Shown in pieces: positions 8,069-16,121 of a stretch of 42,573 nucleotides of DNA. The translations under genes were made by a program, and so were the position numbers. This stretch comes from Rickettsiales bacterium (GTDB taxonomy: Bacteria > Pseudomonadota > Alphaproteobacteria > Rickettsiales > UBA998), in NCBI GenBank assembly GCA_019749855.1, contig JAIEPI010000132.1:1-42573 (forward strand), written 5' to 3'. Within the stretch, counting starts at the first letter, position 1; every line of letters starts with the position of its first letter. The notes under the pieces are model-generated. The model saw only the letters and a list, made by a program, of their open reading frames with translations, did not search any database and was not told where the DNA came from.

Positions 8069-9244
8069 ATGTCGCCATCAGGCTTGGCTGTTTTTATTCG
8101 CGATCACGCGGAAGAGATCATCACCGAGTGGGAAAATTTCGCGCGTACTCTTATTCCGGCAGCGTCCAACATGAGCCCACTGACTTTGCGCGATCATATT
8201 GGGGAAATTCTCGTCTTCATTGAAAAAGATATTGCATCACATCAAACGGCGGCGGAACAAAAGAAAAAGTCGCGTGGCAAGGGACCTGTGCAACTGAAAA
8301 TCAGCGCGGCACAAACACACGCGGCACTGCGTTTGGCGGGTGGGTTTGATATAGACCAGATGGTTTCGGAGTATCGGGCCTTGCGCGCCAGCATTGTCAA
8401 TTTATGGTGTGCCGATAAACCGCAACTCGTAGCAAAAGACTTGCTGGACCTGACACGATTTAACGAATCCATTGATCAGATTCTCGCCGAATCCGTGAGC
8501 CATTACACGCTTAAAGTATCGCAATCCAAGGATCTGTTCATTGGCATTCTCAGCCATGATCTGCGCACACCACTCCATGTCATCACCATGTCGGCGGAGC
8601 TTCAGGCGAATATCGGCACTATGGATGAAAAACAGCGCATGCTGTCCCAGCAGATATTGGAGAGCACCGCGCGTATTACTAAAATTGTCGGCGATCTGCT
8701 CGATGTGACCAGGGCGCGTTTTGGCTCTGGTATCCCCGTCATTCGTGAGTCAATGAATATGGAATTTGTTACACGGCAGATTATGAGCGAAATGCGCGTC
8801 GCTTATCCTGATAGCACGATCACGCTCACCTGCGCGGGCGACATGAAGGGGGAATGGGACAAAGCGCGGATCGGGCAGGTACTGTGCAACCTCATAGGCA
8901 ATGCGATCCAATATAGTTTCGCGCAGACACCTATTGAGCTGCGGCTGGATGGCTCACCAAGCGGCATGACGCTGACGATTCATAATGTTGGAACACCGAT
9001 TGCCCCTGAGAAAATCCCGATGCTGTTTGATTCGTTCGTCCGTGGCATTGACGATAATGGGGAATGCAAAACCAGCGTGAGTGGAAACCTCGGCCTCGGG
9101 CTGTTCATTACACGAGATATTGTGCAATCCCATGGGGGCACCATTGCCGTCAGCTCCAGTGAAGACGAAGGCACTAATTTCACCGTCTATTTACCGTGCG
9201 AGTCAAGCGATGCTTTGGCAAAAGAAGTGGGTAAAGCAAAGTAA
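8069..9244 (+). CDS. Sensor histidine kinase with RsbRD-like N-terminal domain
   Basis: A 391-residue soluble sensor kinase. Residues 1-145 form a helical region resembling the RsbRD N-terminal sensor domain (IRDHAEEIITEWENFAR; later IDQMVSEYRALRASIV). The HisKA dimerisation domain has the phospho-acceptor His163 in ILSHDLRTPLHV. The ATPase domain has the N box (NLIGNAIQYS, 274-283), the G1-like HNVGTPIAPEKIP and the G2 box GNLGLGLFITRDIV, and ends GTNFTVYLP. No membrane segment is present, so the signal is probably cytoplasmic. No response regulator is adjacent, so it is an orphan kinase here. The ATG at 8069 follows AAGG. Next downstream is tRNA-Arg on the other strand. Confidence 0.93.
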   Translation: MSPSGLAVFIRDHAEEIITEWENFARTLIPAASNMSPLTLRDHIGEILVFIEKDIASHQTAAEQKKKSRGKGPVQLKISAAQTHAALRLAGGFDIDQMVSEYRALRASIVNLWCADKPQLVAKDLLDLTRFNESIDQILAESVSHYTLKVSQSKDLFIGILSHDLRTPLHVITMSAELQANIGTMDEKQRMLSQQILESTARITKIVGDLLDVTRARFGSGIPVIRESMNMEFVTRQIMSEMRVAYPDSTITLTCAGDMKGEWDKARIGQVLCNLIGNAIQYSFAQTPIELRLDGSPSGMTLTIHNVGTPIAPEKIPMLFDSFVRGIDDNGECKTSVSGNLGLGLFITRDIVQSHGGTIAVSSSEDEGTNFTVYLPCESSDALAKEVGKAK

Positions 9245-9323
9245 AAAAGTGCAGGGCTCAACCCTTTGCTACAGCTTGCAAAAGGCTTTTGGCGTACTGG
9301 CAGAGTTGCCTGAAAATGAAAAA

Positions 9324-9350
9324 TGGCGTGCGCACAGGCACTCGAACCGC
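9324..9350 (-). repeat. Degenerate copy of the tRNA-Arg 3' end
   Basis: Aligned without gaps to 9424-9450 (the CCA, acceptor 3' strand and T-arm of tRNA-Arg), this segment matches at about 22 of 27 positions. It lies exactly 100 bp away, on the same strand. The TGGCGTGC block and the T-loop block ACTCGAACC are identical. Similarity stops beyond the T-arm, so this is a 3'-end fragment, not a full pseudo-tRNA; the T and acceptor stems no longer pair well. A small hairpin (CACTCC, GCA loop, GGAGTG; 9357-9371) sits beside it. The form fits an old attachment-site remnant or a truncated duplication. Confidence 0.6.
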
Positions 9351-9423
9351 GCAAAGCACTCCGCAGGAGTGTTTGCCAATAATACAGGGGGGGGATGAGA
9401 GTCTTTTGGTCTGACCTTGTCAG

Positions 9424-9500
9424 TGGCGTGCCCGGAGGGACTCGAACCCCCGACATTCTGCTTAGAAGGCAGATGCTCTATCCAGCTGAGCTACGGGCAC
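9424..9500 (-). tRNA. tRNA-Arg (anticodon UCU)
   Basis: The complete cloverleaf reads on the minus strand: acceptor GTGCCCG pairs with CGGGCAC, the D-arm is GCTC..GAGC, and the anticodon stem TCTGC/GCAGA encloses CTTCTAA with anticodon TCT. The T-arm has TTCGAGT, discriminator G and an encoded CCA. The gene is 77 nt including CCA. It reads AGA codons and lies between the histidine kinase gene and the 882-residue protein. A partial copy of its 3' end lies 100 bp downstream. Confidence 0.96.
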
Positions 9501-9570
9501 CTGCCGCTGAAACTAGCGAACTCTGCGCCATGCGGCAAGTCACAACGCAAGGATACTCGGGGCCATGATG

Positions 9571-12219
9571 TTATGCTGGCGCGCGCTCGCCTTGTCGCTG
9601 CTGCACCGCCGCTTGCGAAATGGCGCCACCTGGGGTTTGCGATTCACCGTCTCGACGATCTTCACCACCCGTGACCCGTGCGGACTGCCCCGCCGTGGCC
9701 GCCTGTGCCTGTGCGGCTACGGAAGCGGAGATTGGCGCACGGTCGTCTGGCGCATCGTAATCGATTCGTTGCGCGCCTCGCCCTGCCTGCCGGTAGTTTT
9801 GGCGATTCTGGTCGCGCCGCTCGGCGCTATGGCTTCCAGCGACGGCTGCCCCTGCTTGTTGACCAAGCTGAACCATACCCGAGACCTGACGATCTTCTGA
9901 AACACCAGCTGCCGCTTGTGCGCGACGAACCGCTTGCGTTCCTAACTCGGCAGTCGCAAAACCGCCTAATCCTGCGGCAACATTCGCCGCTTCTCCTGCC
10001 ACAACCCCTGCCAGCTCACCAGTAGAAATTTCTCCATTCGCCCTTGCTACGGCCGCTGAGGCAATGCTTGGCACAGCCATCGCCGCACCCACGACCGCGC
10101 CCACAACCGGTATATTTCTTGCAACAGCACCAGCGCCGTGCAAAGCGCCACCTAAGCGTGCTAACATTGATCCCCTCGCCGCACCCTCGACCGCCTCTCC
10201 AGCAGCACGCCCTGCGGAGGGGTGGGCCGGTGCTCCTGCCCCCGGACGAATCGTGGCATCAGGATCAGGCGCCGAAGGCGTAGTAGCGGTGGGCGGCGGT
10301 GTCGTTGATACCGCCGGCGGCGGAGTGACATGCCCCTCCGGTGGAGTCGTGGCAGGGGGTGTCGTTCCCGTTGCGTGCGGCTCAGGTGCGGGAGGCGTGG
10401 ACGTTGAGGCTCCCGCCGAAGCTGCTTCTGCACGGCCCTGTTGTAATCTCTGATTGCCCTGACTAAGCGTTTCACGTGGCAAGGTGAGGGCAGTATTACC
10501 CCCGACACTCGTCAAATGCGGGGTTACTTGCTCCGGTGTTAAACCTACACGGCGCGCGGCTTCAGCGGCACTCACATCACCAGAGAACGTCAACTGCACC
10601 TGCGTTGCAGGGCCGCTGCCATGCGTCGCCGCACCCACAATGCCTGAACCAGCGTAAGGGCCACCTTGTAGCGATTGCAGCATTCCCTGATTGGGTTGGA
10701 ACTCTGGTGTAGGGACCGAGGCAGTGGGCGTGGTTGCAGCGGTTGCACGCGGCGGAGCCTCTGTCGTTGTAGCAGACAGAGGTGGCGTTTCGCGTCCCGA
10801 GGTAGTGGCCGGAGGTGTCTCACGTCCGGCGGCGGCTGTTTCTCGGGCTTGGGCTTCTGCGGCAGCACGTTCTTGTGCCATCAGTGCATCGGCGCGAGCC
10901 TCCCCCTCCGCGCGGAGACGAGCGGCAGTTGCTTGCGGCGATTCAGGAACATCCGGTACGGCTGAGGGCGGTGGCGGCGTATGCGCCGCTGCAGTGGTCG
11001 GGCGCACACTAGCCTCGACTGCATCACCAGCAATAAACACGGCGGCACCCTCAGTATTTCCCGGGCGATGACGAATATCAGCCTGCGGAACACCTAGAAG
11101 GCCCGGCAAACTATCCGTAAAATTGGGATGGTGAGTTACGCGAACGCCTGCGACTCCGTTGTCCATGGAAGGAACTACACTCACGTGAGCCTGCATGTGA
11201 GGCGGAATCCGCTCACGCAACGCGGCTAGGGATGCATCTGAAACTCTGGCAGGCTCAGGAGTTGTGGCGGCATGTGGGGTAGTCGCTCCTGAGGTGGGAG
11301 CACGGCTATCAGGAGTCGCAGCAGTTCCATGCGAGGGTGTGTCAGGTGGCGCCGTCGTTCGATCGGCTAGTTCTGGAGAAGGCCGGCCAGAAGCTTCTTC
11401 AAGTGAAGAAACGCGTGCAGTGCGAGGATGATTATCAATCACTTGTCTTGCCGAATCCCCAGCTACCCTTGCATCCACTTCAATAGGCTCATGTCGGTAG
11501 GCGAAAGAGTTACTGTTAACTCCCATTGCCCCTTGACGATTTAAGTCCTGATTAACTGCAAAAATCTCTGCCGCGGATTGCAGGCGTGGATCTACAGGTC
11601 TGCCGTGACGAATATCTGCCGCAAGACTATTTTGAAAAGTGTGGCGTGTCTCGTGAGCTAGTGTTTCAACCGCTTGCTCAAAGCTACTGGCATTACCTAC
11701 ATGCAATTCAACTCTTCGCCCTGTTGCAGAGCCTGCACGGGGGTCATGCGATGCATCATAATAACTCACGTCAAAACTATGAGGATATGACTGTGCCAAC
11801 GCACCTTCCACATGCTGGAGTGCTCGAGTCCTCTCTTCAATGGAAAGATTGGGCCACTCAGCTCTGGCTCTCTGCACTTCAGGTGTGTCCAAGACACCAC
11901 TAAGATTTTGGGCCACACGTCCATCAATCTCTTGAAGGGCAGCTCGCGAGGCTTCGTCAGGGCGCATTGATCGATAAGCATCAACAACTTGTGCTTGACG
12001 TTCAGGAGACTGCCCAGCCCCCGTGGCCTCTAGTGTGCCAATCAATTGACGTCTGTCACCTTCGCTTAATCCGCTAAGTGGTCGATGTATGGCGGGAGGT
12101 TCGTAAGTTTCGCGTCGCGCAACTATATCTCTGATTCTGGCCGCTTCCGCTTCCAGATCGGCAAAAAAACTATCAGGAATAGCTGCCCGCGCAGTTGATT
12201 CTGGTGTGGATTCCGCCAT
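9571..12219 (-). CDS. Large Ala/Pro/Thr-rich protein with HExxH metallopeptidase motif
   Basis: An 882-residue protein I cannot name. Residues 1-270 form the most ordered part. They contain HETRH at 189-193 within VETLAHETRHTFQN, then YRHEPIEVDAR at 241-251. A second acidic residue after HExxH in this setting (Glu247) resembles gluzincin-type peptidase domains found in some secreted toxins. Residues 270-330, 405-510 and 600-675 are low-complexity Pro/Thr/Ser/Ala linkers (GRETPP occurs twice, at 466 and 476). Two compact segments, about 340-405 and 530-590, may be copies of one small fold. Residues 685-765 are Gly/Ala-rich and hydrophobic (IPVVGAVVGAAMAVPSIAS), with possible membrane insertion. 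The C-terminus is polar and Gln/Arg-rich. There is no N-terminal signal peptide, so export, if any, would need a specialised system. It is flanked by tRNA-Arg; no immunity-like gene is adjacent. Confidence 0.8.
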   Translation of the reverse strand: MAESTPESTARAAIPDSFFADLEAEAARIRDIVARRETYEPPAIHRPLSGLSEGDRRQLIGTLEATGAGQSPERQAQVVDAYRSMRPDEASRAALQEIDGRVAQNLSGVLDTPEVQRARAEWPNLSIEERTRALQHVEGALAQSYPHSFDVSYYDASHDPRAGSATGRRVELHVGNASSFEQAVETLAHETRHTFQNSLAADIRHGRPVDPRLQSAAEIFAVNQDLNRQGAMGVNSNSFAYRHEPIEVDARVAGDSARQVIDNHPRTARVSSLEEASGRPSPELADRTTAPPDTPSHGTAATPDSRAPTSGATTPHAATTPEPARVSDASLAALRERIPPHMQAHVSVVPSMDNGVAGVRVTHHPNFTDSLPGLLGVPQADIRHRPGNTEGAAVFIAGDAVEASVRPTTAAAHTPPPPSAVPDVPESPQATAARLRAEGEARADALMAQERAAAEAQARETAAAGRETPPATTSGRETPPLSATTTEAPPRATAATTPTASVPTPEFQPNQGMLQSLQGGPYAGSGIVGAATHGSGPATQVQLTFSGDVSAAEAARRVGLTPEQVTPHLTSVGGNTALTLPRETLSQGNQRLQQGRAEAASAGASTSTPPAPEPHATGTTPPATTPPEGHVTPPPAVSTTPPPTATTPSAPDPDATIRPGAGAPAHPSAGRAAGEAVEGAARGSMLARLGGALHGAGAVARNIPVVGAVVGAAMAVPSIASAAVARANGEISTGELAGVVAGEAANVAAGLGGFATAELGTQAVRRAQAAAGVSEDRQVSGMVQLGQQAGAAVAGSHSAERRDQNRQNYRQAGRGAQRIDYDAPDDRAPISASVAAQAQAATAGQSARVTGGEDRRDGESQTPGGAISQAAVQQRQGERAPA

Positions 12220-12330
12220 TTGGTACTCGCCTAAGTCTCTTAATCTAGACAGGATACACCAAACTTGATTAACGATTCTTAAATTATTGCCGCTAATATT
12301 AGGAGTAATTTTAATTAAATCTTATGTATT

Positions 12331-12807
12331 TCACCGCGCTTCGGCGGGGGGCTTGTTGAAGCGGCCCACATTACCCATCAACTGCTCGAAGAAGCCAAGC
12401 TCATGCCCTTCGGTGGGGGTCACATCGCGGGTGATTTCAATATCGCGCCGTTCATTGAGCTGATGCTTCTTCACATCGGTGACCATGCCATCGGCATCAA
12501 ACGTTACCTGCGTCACCTGCTGCTTGGTCACTTCGGGCGCCATGAAGCCAAATGCCTCCTTCTGCGCCGTGATGTAGTACCAGCGCTCCTCACCGAAATT
12601 GGAGGTGGTGGAGGGCGAGCCGAGCAACTGCATCACATCCTGCCGGTAACTGCGACCCACGACAATTTTTTCCATGTTCTTTTGCGCATCCACATGCCCA
12701 CGCGCATCCACTTTCGGCGCGCAGCTCAGCAAAACGAGGCAGCATGCCAGTCCAATGGGCTGGCGCATACCGTGCAAATACTGATATAAAGTGGGGAATA
12801 ATCGCAT
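12331..12807 (-). CDS. bamE: Outer-membrane assembly lipoprotein BamE (SmpA/OmlA)
   Basis: Lipoprotein of the BAM complex, which folds outer-membrane beta-barrels. From the ATG at 12807 the product is 158 residues, with a signal peptide and lipobox LLSC (modified Cys29), then the SmpA/OmlA core (IVVGRSYRQDVMQLLGSPSTT, ERWYYITAQKEAFGF, QVTQVTFDADGMV). An ATG at 12768 would give a shorter signal peptide (MRQPIGLACCLVLLSC) and is an acceptable alternative; a TTG at 12831 would overlap the divergent gene. No start has a strong Shine-Dalgarno. The divergent neighbour begins only 16 bp away, so the promoter must lie partly inside it. The C-terminal tail after residue ~120 is longer than in E. coli BamE, as is common in alphaproteobacteria. 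Confidence 0.9.
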   Translation of the reverse strand: MRLFPTLYQYLHGMRQPIGLACCLVLLSCAPKVDARGHVDAQKNMEKIVVGRSYRQDVMQLLGSPSTTSNFGEERWYYITAQKEAFGFMAPEVTKQQVTQVTFDADGMVTDVKKHQLNERRDIEITRDVTPTEGHELGFFEQLMGNVGRFNKPPAEAR

Positions 12808-12823
12808 CAGATAAGGACGCCAG

Positions 12824-13381
12824 ATGCTCAACCAGTTGACTCGCCTGTTTTTTCCGTCCGCTGAACGTCAGCGGGCGCACCTCATCTATGTAGCACTGGT
12901 GGAGCAGTCACGAAACCCCTTTTTCTACACCACAAGGCAAGTACCCGATACGCTGGATGGCCGCTTCGAATTAATCCTGCTGCATATGTATCTGGTGTTG
13001 CATCGTTTAAAGGCAGCACATGGCGGGCAGTTTGACGCGAAAGAAAGCGGCTTTGAGCGTGAATTGATTGAAGTGTTTGTCGAGGATATGGATCGCTCGT
13101 TGCGCGAAATTGGCGTCGGTGATCTCGGGGTTGGTCGCCGTGTAAAAGTCATGGCCAATGCGTTTTACGGCCGCTTGCAATCCTATGAAACGGCCCGTCA
13201 GGCTGATGCAGCCGTGCTACAGGATTCACTGGCGCGCAATCTGTACGGAACCACGCAGGCAACACCTGACACGCTGGCGGCGATGGAGGATTATGTGCAA
13301 ACATCCGTAACCGAGTTAGCGGCGCAACCACTCGCCACCATTCAGGAAGGGCGCATCACATTCCTTGCGATGGGCGCATAA
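12824..13381 (+). CDS. Ubiquinol-cytochrome c chaperone family protein
   Basis: A 185-residue helical protein of the ubiquinol-cytochrome c chaperone family (relatives of mitochondrial CBP3/UQCC1, implicated in bc1 complex assembly). Characteristic segments are LIYVALVEQSRNPFFYTTRQVPDTLDGRFELILLH (given here by position, residues 20-54), FVEDMDRSLREIGVGDLGVG and VKVMANAFYGRLQSY. The start ATG 12824 has AAGGA eight to nine bases upstream. It is divergent from bamE, and its 3' end overlaps the convergent reductase gene by 40 bp. Confidence 0.88.
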   Translation: MLNQLTRLFFPSAERQRAHLIYVALVEQSRNPFFYTTRQVPDTLDGRFELILLHMYLVLHRLKAAHGGQFDAKESGFERELIEVFVEDMDRSLREIGVGDLGVGRRVKVMANAFYGRLQSYETARQADAAVLQDSLARNLYGTTQATPDTLAAMEDYVQTSVTELAAQPLATIQEGRITFLAMGA

Positions 13382-14346
13382 AAACGCTCCTTCAAGCGCA
13401 CCAGACTGTATAGCCCATTGAGATGCGGCATTTCCACTTCCAGCCATTTACCAATCTCGCGCACCGCGCCCACAATGGCCTCAATCTCTGTCGGTCTCCC
13501 CGCTTCCATATCCTGCAGCATCGAGGTTTTATGGCCACGCAACGCGGAGGCCGCATCAAGCTTTTGCGAAGGTCGCACGCTAAAATGGATGCCAATTTTT
13601 TCGCCCACCATCCGCGCTTCATTCATGATGGCTTCCATCAGATCCGTATCGTGATAATGCTCCACCACCGCGTCCATTGTCGCGTGGGTGAGCGCGGTCA
13701 CCGGATTAAAGGCGATATTGCCCCATAATTTATCCCAGATTTGACTGCGAATATCCTCCAATGCCTGTGTGCGAATAGCGCCTGAGCGTAACAGCGCCTC
13801 CAGCTGCAACAAACGGGGGCTTAAGCTGCGATCCGGCTCACCGATAAACAGTGTGTTATAGGGCATATCCATGAAGTGGATTTCACCCGGCTTAGTGATG
13901 GTGGTGGCCTGATAGGTGGCCGTGCCAATCACCTGTGCACGCGGCAATGTTTTCCAGATAACGCTGTCAGGATCGAGCGAGTGCAGTCGCGTGCCGTCAA
14001 AGCGCCCCCCATGCGCATGAAAATACCACCAGGGCAAGCCATTGAGCACAAAAACTACAAGAGATTCCTCATGCAACAGGGCGGCAATCTGAGTCGCGGC
14101 GTCTGCTACCGCATGCGCTTTCACACACACGATGACCACATCCTGCGGAGGCAGTGGATGCGAGGCTTCGACCACCCGCACCGGCACACGATGGTCGCGC
14201 TCAGAGGTCACCATCCGTAGCCCTGATGCCTGCATGGCTTCTGCGTGCGCGCCACGGGCCACCATCACCACATCAGCCCCCGAGTGTGTCAAGCGACCGC
14301 CTAATTCACTGCCAATGGCACCGGCACCAAAAATACAGATTTTCAT
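13342..14346 (-). CDS. PanE/ApbA-family ketopantoate reductase-like protein
   Basis: A 334-residue NADP-dependent oxidoreductase of the 2-dehydropantoate 2-reductase family, whose classical member reduces ketopantoate to pantoate in coenzyme A synthesis. The Rossmann nucleotide site is MKICIFGAGAIGSELGGRL. The family's VKAHAV (reactive-loop Lys) and the C-terminal domain KLWGNIAFNPVTALTHATMD, then 'SMLQDMEAGRPTEIEAIVGAV', are present. The family contains many paralogues with other substrates, so the pantoate role is not certain without the genome's other copies. The ATG at 14346 has GAGGG upstream. It overlaps the convergent chaperone gene by 40 bp. Confidence 0.88.
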   Translation of the reverse strand: MKICIFGAGAIGSELGGRLTHSGADVVMVARGAHAEAMQASGLRMVTSERDHRVPVRVVEASHPLPPQDVVIVCVKAHAVADAATQIAALLHEESLVVFVLNGLPWWYFHAHGGRFDGTRLHSLDPDSVIWKTLPRAQVIGTATYQATTITKPGEIHFMDMPYNTLFIGEPDRSLSPRLLQLEALLRSGAIRTQALEDIRSQIWDKLWGNIAFNPVTALTHATMDAVVEHYHDTDLMEAIMNEARMVGEKIGIHFSVRPSQKLDAASALRGHKTSMLQDMEAGRPTEIEAIVGAVREIGKWLEVEMPHLNGLYSLVRLKERFYAPIARNVMRPS

Positions 14347-14509
14347 TTCTTCGCACCCTCTGTTGTCCCTGAAATCTACCGCTTATCTGTGTAGGCACAG
14401 ACGGGAGTGGACGCCATGTTTTTTATACATTGTACATGAGGGAGAAAACGACGAAAGAGCCAGTGAGTGCTGTATAGTTTGGATTCACTAACGTGCAGAA
14501 ACCAGCCGA

Positions 14510-15295
14510 CTAAGCGCTGGTGGCAATAGTGGTCAATGCAACTGTTTGCGCCCCATCAACGTCCGCACTCTCATCAATGGATGAGGACCGGAGGTTGGCT
14601 TCATTACGTGCGGAGGATGCAAAATAGGCTTTCACCCCTGTTTCACGCACCAGCGAAGGCTCACTACGTGACAACACACTCGCCACAAAAGCAGGGCGGT
14701 TATCGTTACTGGCTGCGCGAATCTGGGTGTTATTATTGGCGGCCGTTTGCACCACCACCGCAGCAACCGTAGGGGTATTGACAATGGCCTGACGCGAAGA
14801 AGCCGCTTCTGCTGCGTTTAGTAAAGCAGCCACGCCTGAGGGCGGTGATGGCGGTTTCGACGCATTGCTTGGCTTGTATTTGGTCTGGGTGAACAGCTCA
14901 ATCAAACGCACATCAAGTACGGAGCTCGGAACATTCTCTGTTGCCAGTTGTACCTGCAGGCTCGCGCTATCCTGCGCGGGCAACTGGGCAAAAATTTGTG
15001 CCAGAAACTGTGATGAATAACGGATCGACGACACGTTTAAAGAGGCGCTGGATGAAGCATAACCCCCTGCACTGGACGTGGCGGCGCTGACGTCGGCTTC
15101 ACTGGATAGTGGAGATGCCGGTGTGGACACACTACCACGCAACTGATTTTCAATGCGCCCTTCGGCTGGAGTCGATGCGACCGCATAGCTTGCCAGACGA
15201 ACGCCCGAGGTCACCGCCGGCACAGTTGTGGTCACAATAGGAGCACTGAGCGTGGGCGTCACGGGTGTTGGCGCGGGAAGAATATTCGTTAACAT
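14510..15295 (-). CDS. Ser/Ala/Thr-rich protein of unknown function
   Basis: A 261-residue protein I do not recognise. The N-terminal ~65 residues are Pro/Thr/Val/Ser-rich (ILPAPTPVTPTLSAPIV). A middle part around residues 75-130 looks helical (SSQFLAQIFAQLPAQDSA, then VLDVRLIELFTQTKY). A second Ser/Ala/Asn-rich part follows. There is no signal peptide, membrane segment or catalytic motif. The ATG at 15295 has a strong AGGAG seven bases upstream, and a promoter with a perfect TTGACA lies above it, so it is probably well expressed. The composition suggests an extended or surface/flagellar-type protein, but nothing in the sequence settles that. Confidence 0.7.
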   Translation of the reverse strand: MLTNILPAPTPVTPTLSAPIVTTTVPAVTSGVRLASYAVASTPAEGRIENQLRGSVSTPASPLSSEADVSAATSSAGGYASSSASLNVSSIRYSSQFLAQIFAQLPAQDSASLQVQLATENVPSSVLDVRLIELFTQTKYKPSNASKPPSPPSGVAALLNAAEAASSRQAIVNTPTVAAVVVQTAANNNTQIRAASNDNRPAFVASVLSRSEPSLVRETGVKAYFASSARNEANLRSSSIDESADVDGAQTVALTTIATSA

Positions 15296-15336
15296 TTTTC
15301 TCCTAAATACATCATAGACAGATGTTTATCCTATAT

Positions 15337-15364
15337 ATATTAACATTTATTCATGTTTTGTCAA
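15337..15364 (-). promoter_or_regulatory. Promoter of the Ser/Ala-rich gene, with palindrome in spacer
   Basis: The minus strand has a consensus -35 TTGACA (15364-15359), a 16-bp spacer and TAATAT (15342-15337), about 40 bp before the start codon. The spacer is filled by a 5-6-5 inverted repeat (AACAT, six bases, ATGTT; 15342-15357), a candidate operator. Confidence 0.5.
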
Positions 15365-15395
15365 GGTTGCCGCCCCTCCTCATAGCCGTCATGGA

Positions 15396-15423
15396 TTGAT
15401 TTCTGATAGATGCAAGCTATAGT
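15396..15423 (+). promoter_or_regulatory. Candidate promoter of the SCO1/PCuAC operon
   Basis: TTGATT (15396-15401), a 16-bp spacer and TATAGT (15418-15423) lie 23 bp before the SCO1 start codon and are followed by GGAG as the ribosome-binding site. Confidence 0.5.
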
Positions 15424-15446
15424 GTGTTAAAAATGGAGCCTAATAT

Positions 15447-16121
15447 ATGCGCTGGGTATTTGTTTCCGGAATTTTAGGTATCGCCATCATTCTTGCCAGT
15501 AGCATGATGTGGTTTGGGCATGAGCGATTTCAATCTTCCGCTAACGAACTAGCCTCAACTAATGAGTCGTCCTCGGCCAATGATTTGGCGGGCTTAACAC
15601 CCGCAGCTGGCAGCGGCAAAGCCTCCATTGGCGGTGATTTTACCCTGACAGATCAAAACGGAAATATCGTTCATTCCGCTGATTTAAAAGGAAAGTTCGT
15701 CCTCATTGCTTTTGGTTTTACCTTCTGCCCCGATGTGTGTCCAACCACACTATCCACCATGACGCAGGCACTCAACACGATTGGCGATCTGTCGAATATG
15801 GTTCAGCCGGTCTTTGTCAGTGTCGATCCGGAGCGTGATACACCGGCTGTCCTGAAAGCCTATGCTAGCGGTTTTCATCCACGCTTGCTGGCCTTATCCG
15901 GCACGCAAGAACAAACCCGTGAAGTGACGGATGCTTATAAGGTTTATTATCAAAGCCATAAAGAGAGCCCTACTGATACGAATTATTTGGTGGATCACTC
16001 GAGCTTCATCTATCTCATGGGGCCCAATGGCGAATACATCACCCATTTTGCTTATTCCATGCCTGCTTCTGAAATGTCAGTTCGCCTGACGGAAATTTTG
16101 CAGGGCGACAATGCATATTAA
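15447..16121 (+). CDS. SCO1/SenC copper chaperone
   Basis: A 224-residue membrane-anchored thioredoxin-fold protein that delivers copper to, or reduces cysteines of, the CuA site of cytochrome c oxidase. The N-terminal anchor is at residues 1-23. A short Ser/Asn/Ala linker carries an imperfect repeat (SANELAS, SANDLAG). The SCO domain has CPDVC (Cys94, Cys98) and the third copper ligand His184 in LVDHSSFIYL. GKFVLIAFGFTFCP and FVSVDPERDTP are also diagnostic. The periplasmic location is inferred from the anchor. It overlaps the PCuAC gene by 11 bp, so the two are translationally coupled and act in the same copper-insertion pathway. Confidence 0.94.
   Translation: MRWVFVSGILGIAIILASSMMWFGHERFQSSANELASTNESSSANDLAGLTPAAGSGKASIGGDFTLTDQNGNIVHSADLKGKFVLIAFGFTFCPDVCPTTLSTMTQALNTIGDLSNMVQPVFVSVDPERDTPAVLKAYASGFHPRLLALSGTQEQTREVTDAYKVYYQSHKESPTDTNYLVDHSSFIYLMGPNGEYITHFAYSMPASEMSVRLTEILQGDNAY

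Noticed and set aside
10044..11093. Arg/Pro- or Gly/Val-rich frames on both strands within the 882-residue gene
   Set aside because: Products of its GC-rich low-complexity coding sequence read in other frames; none has an independent start signal.
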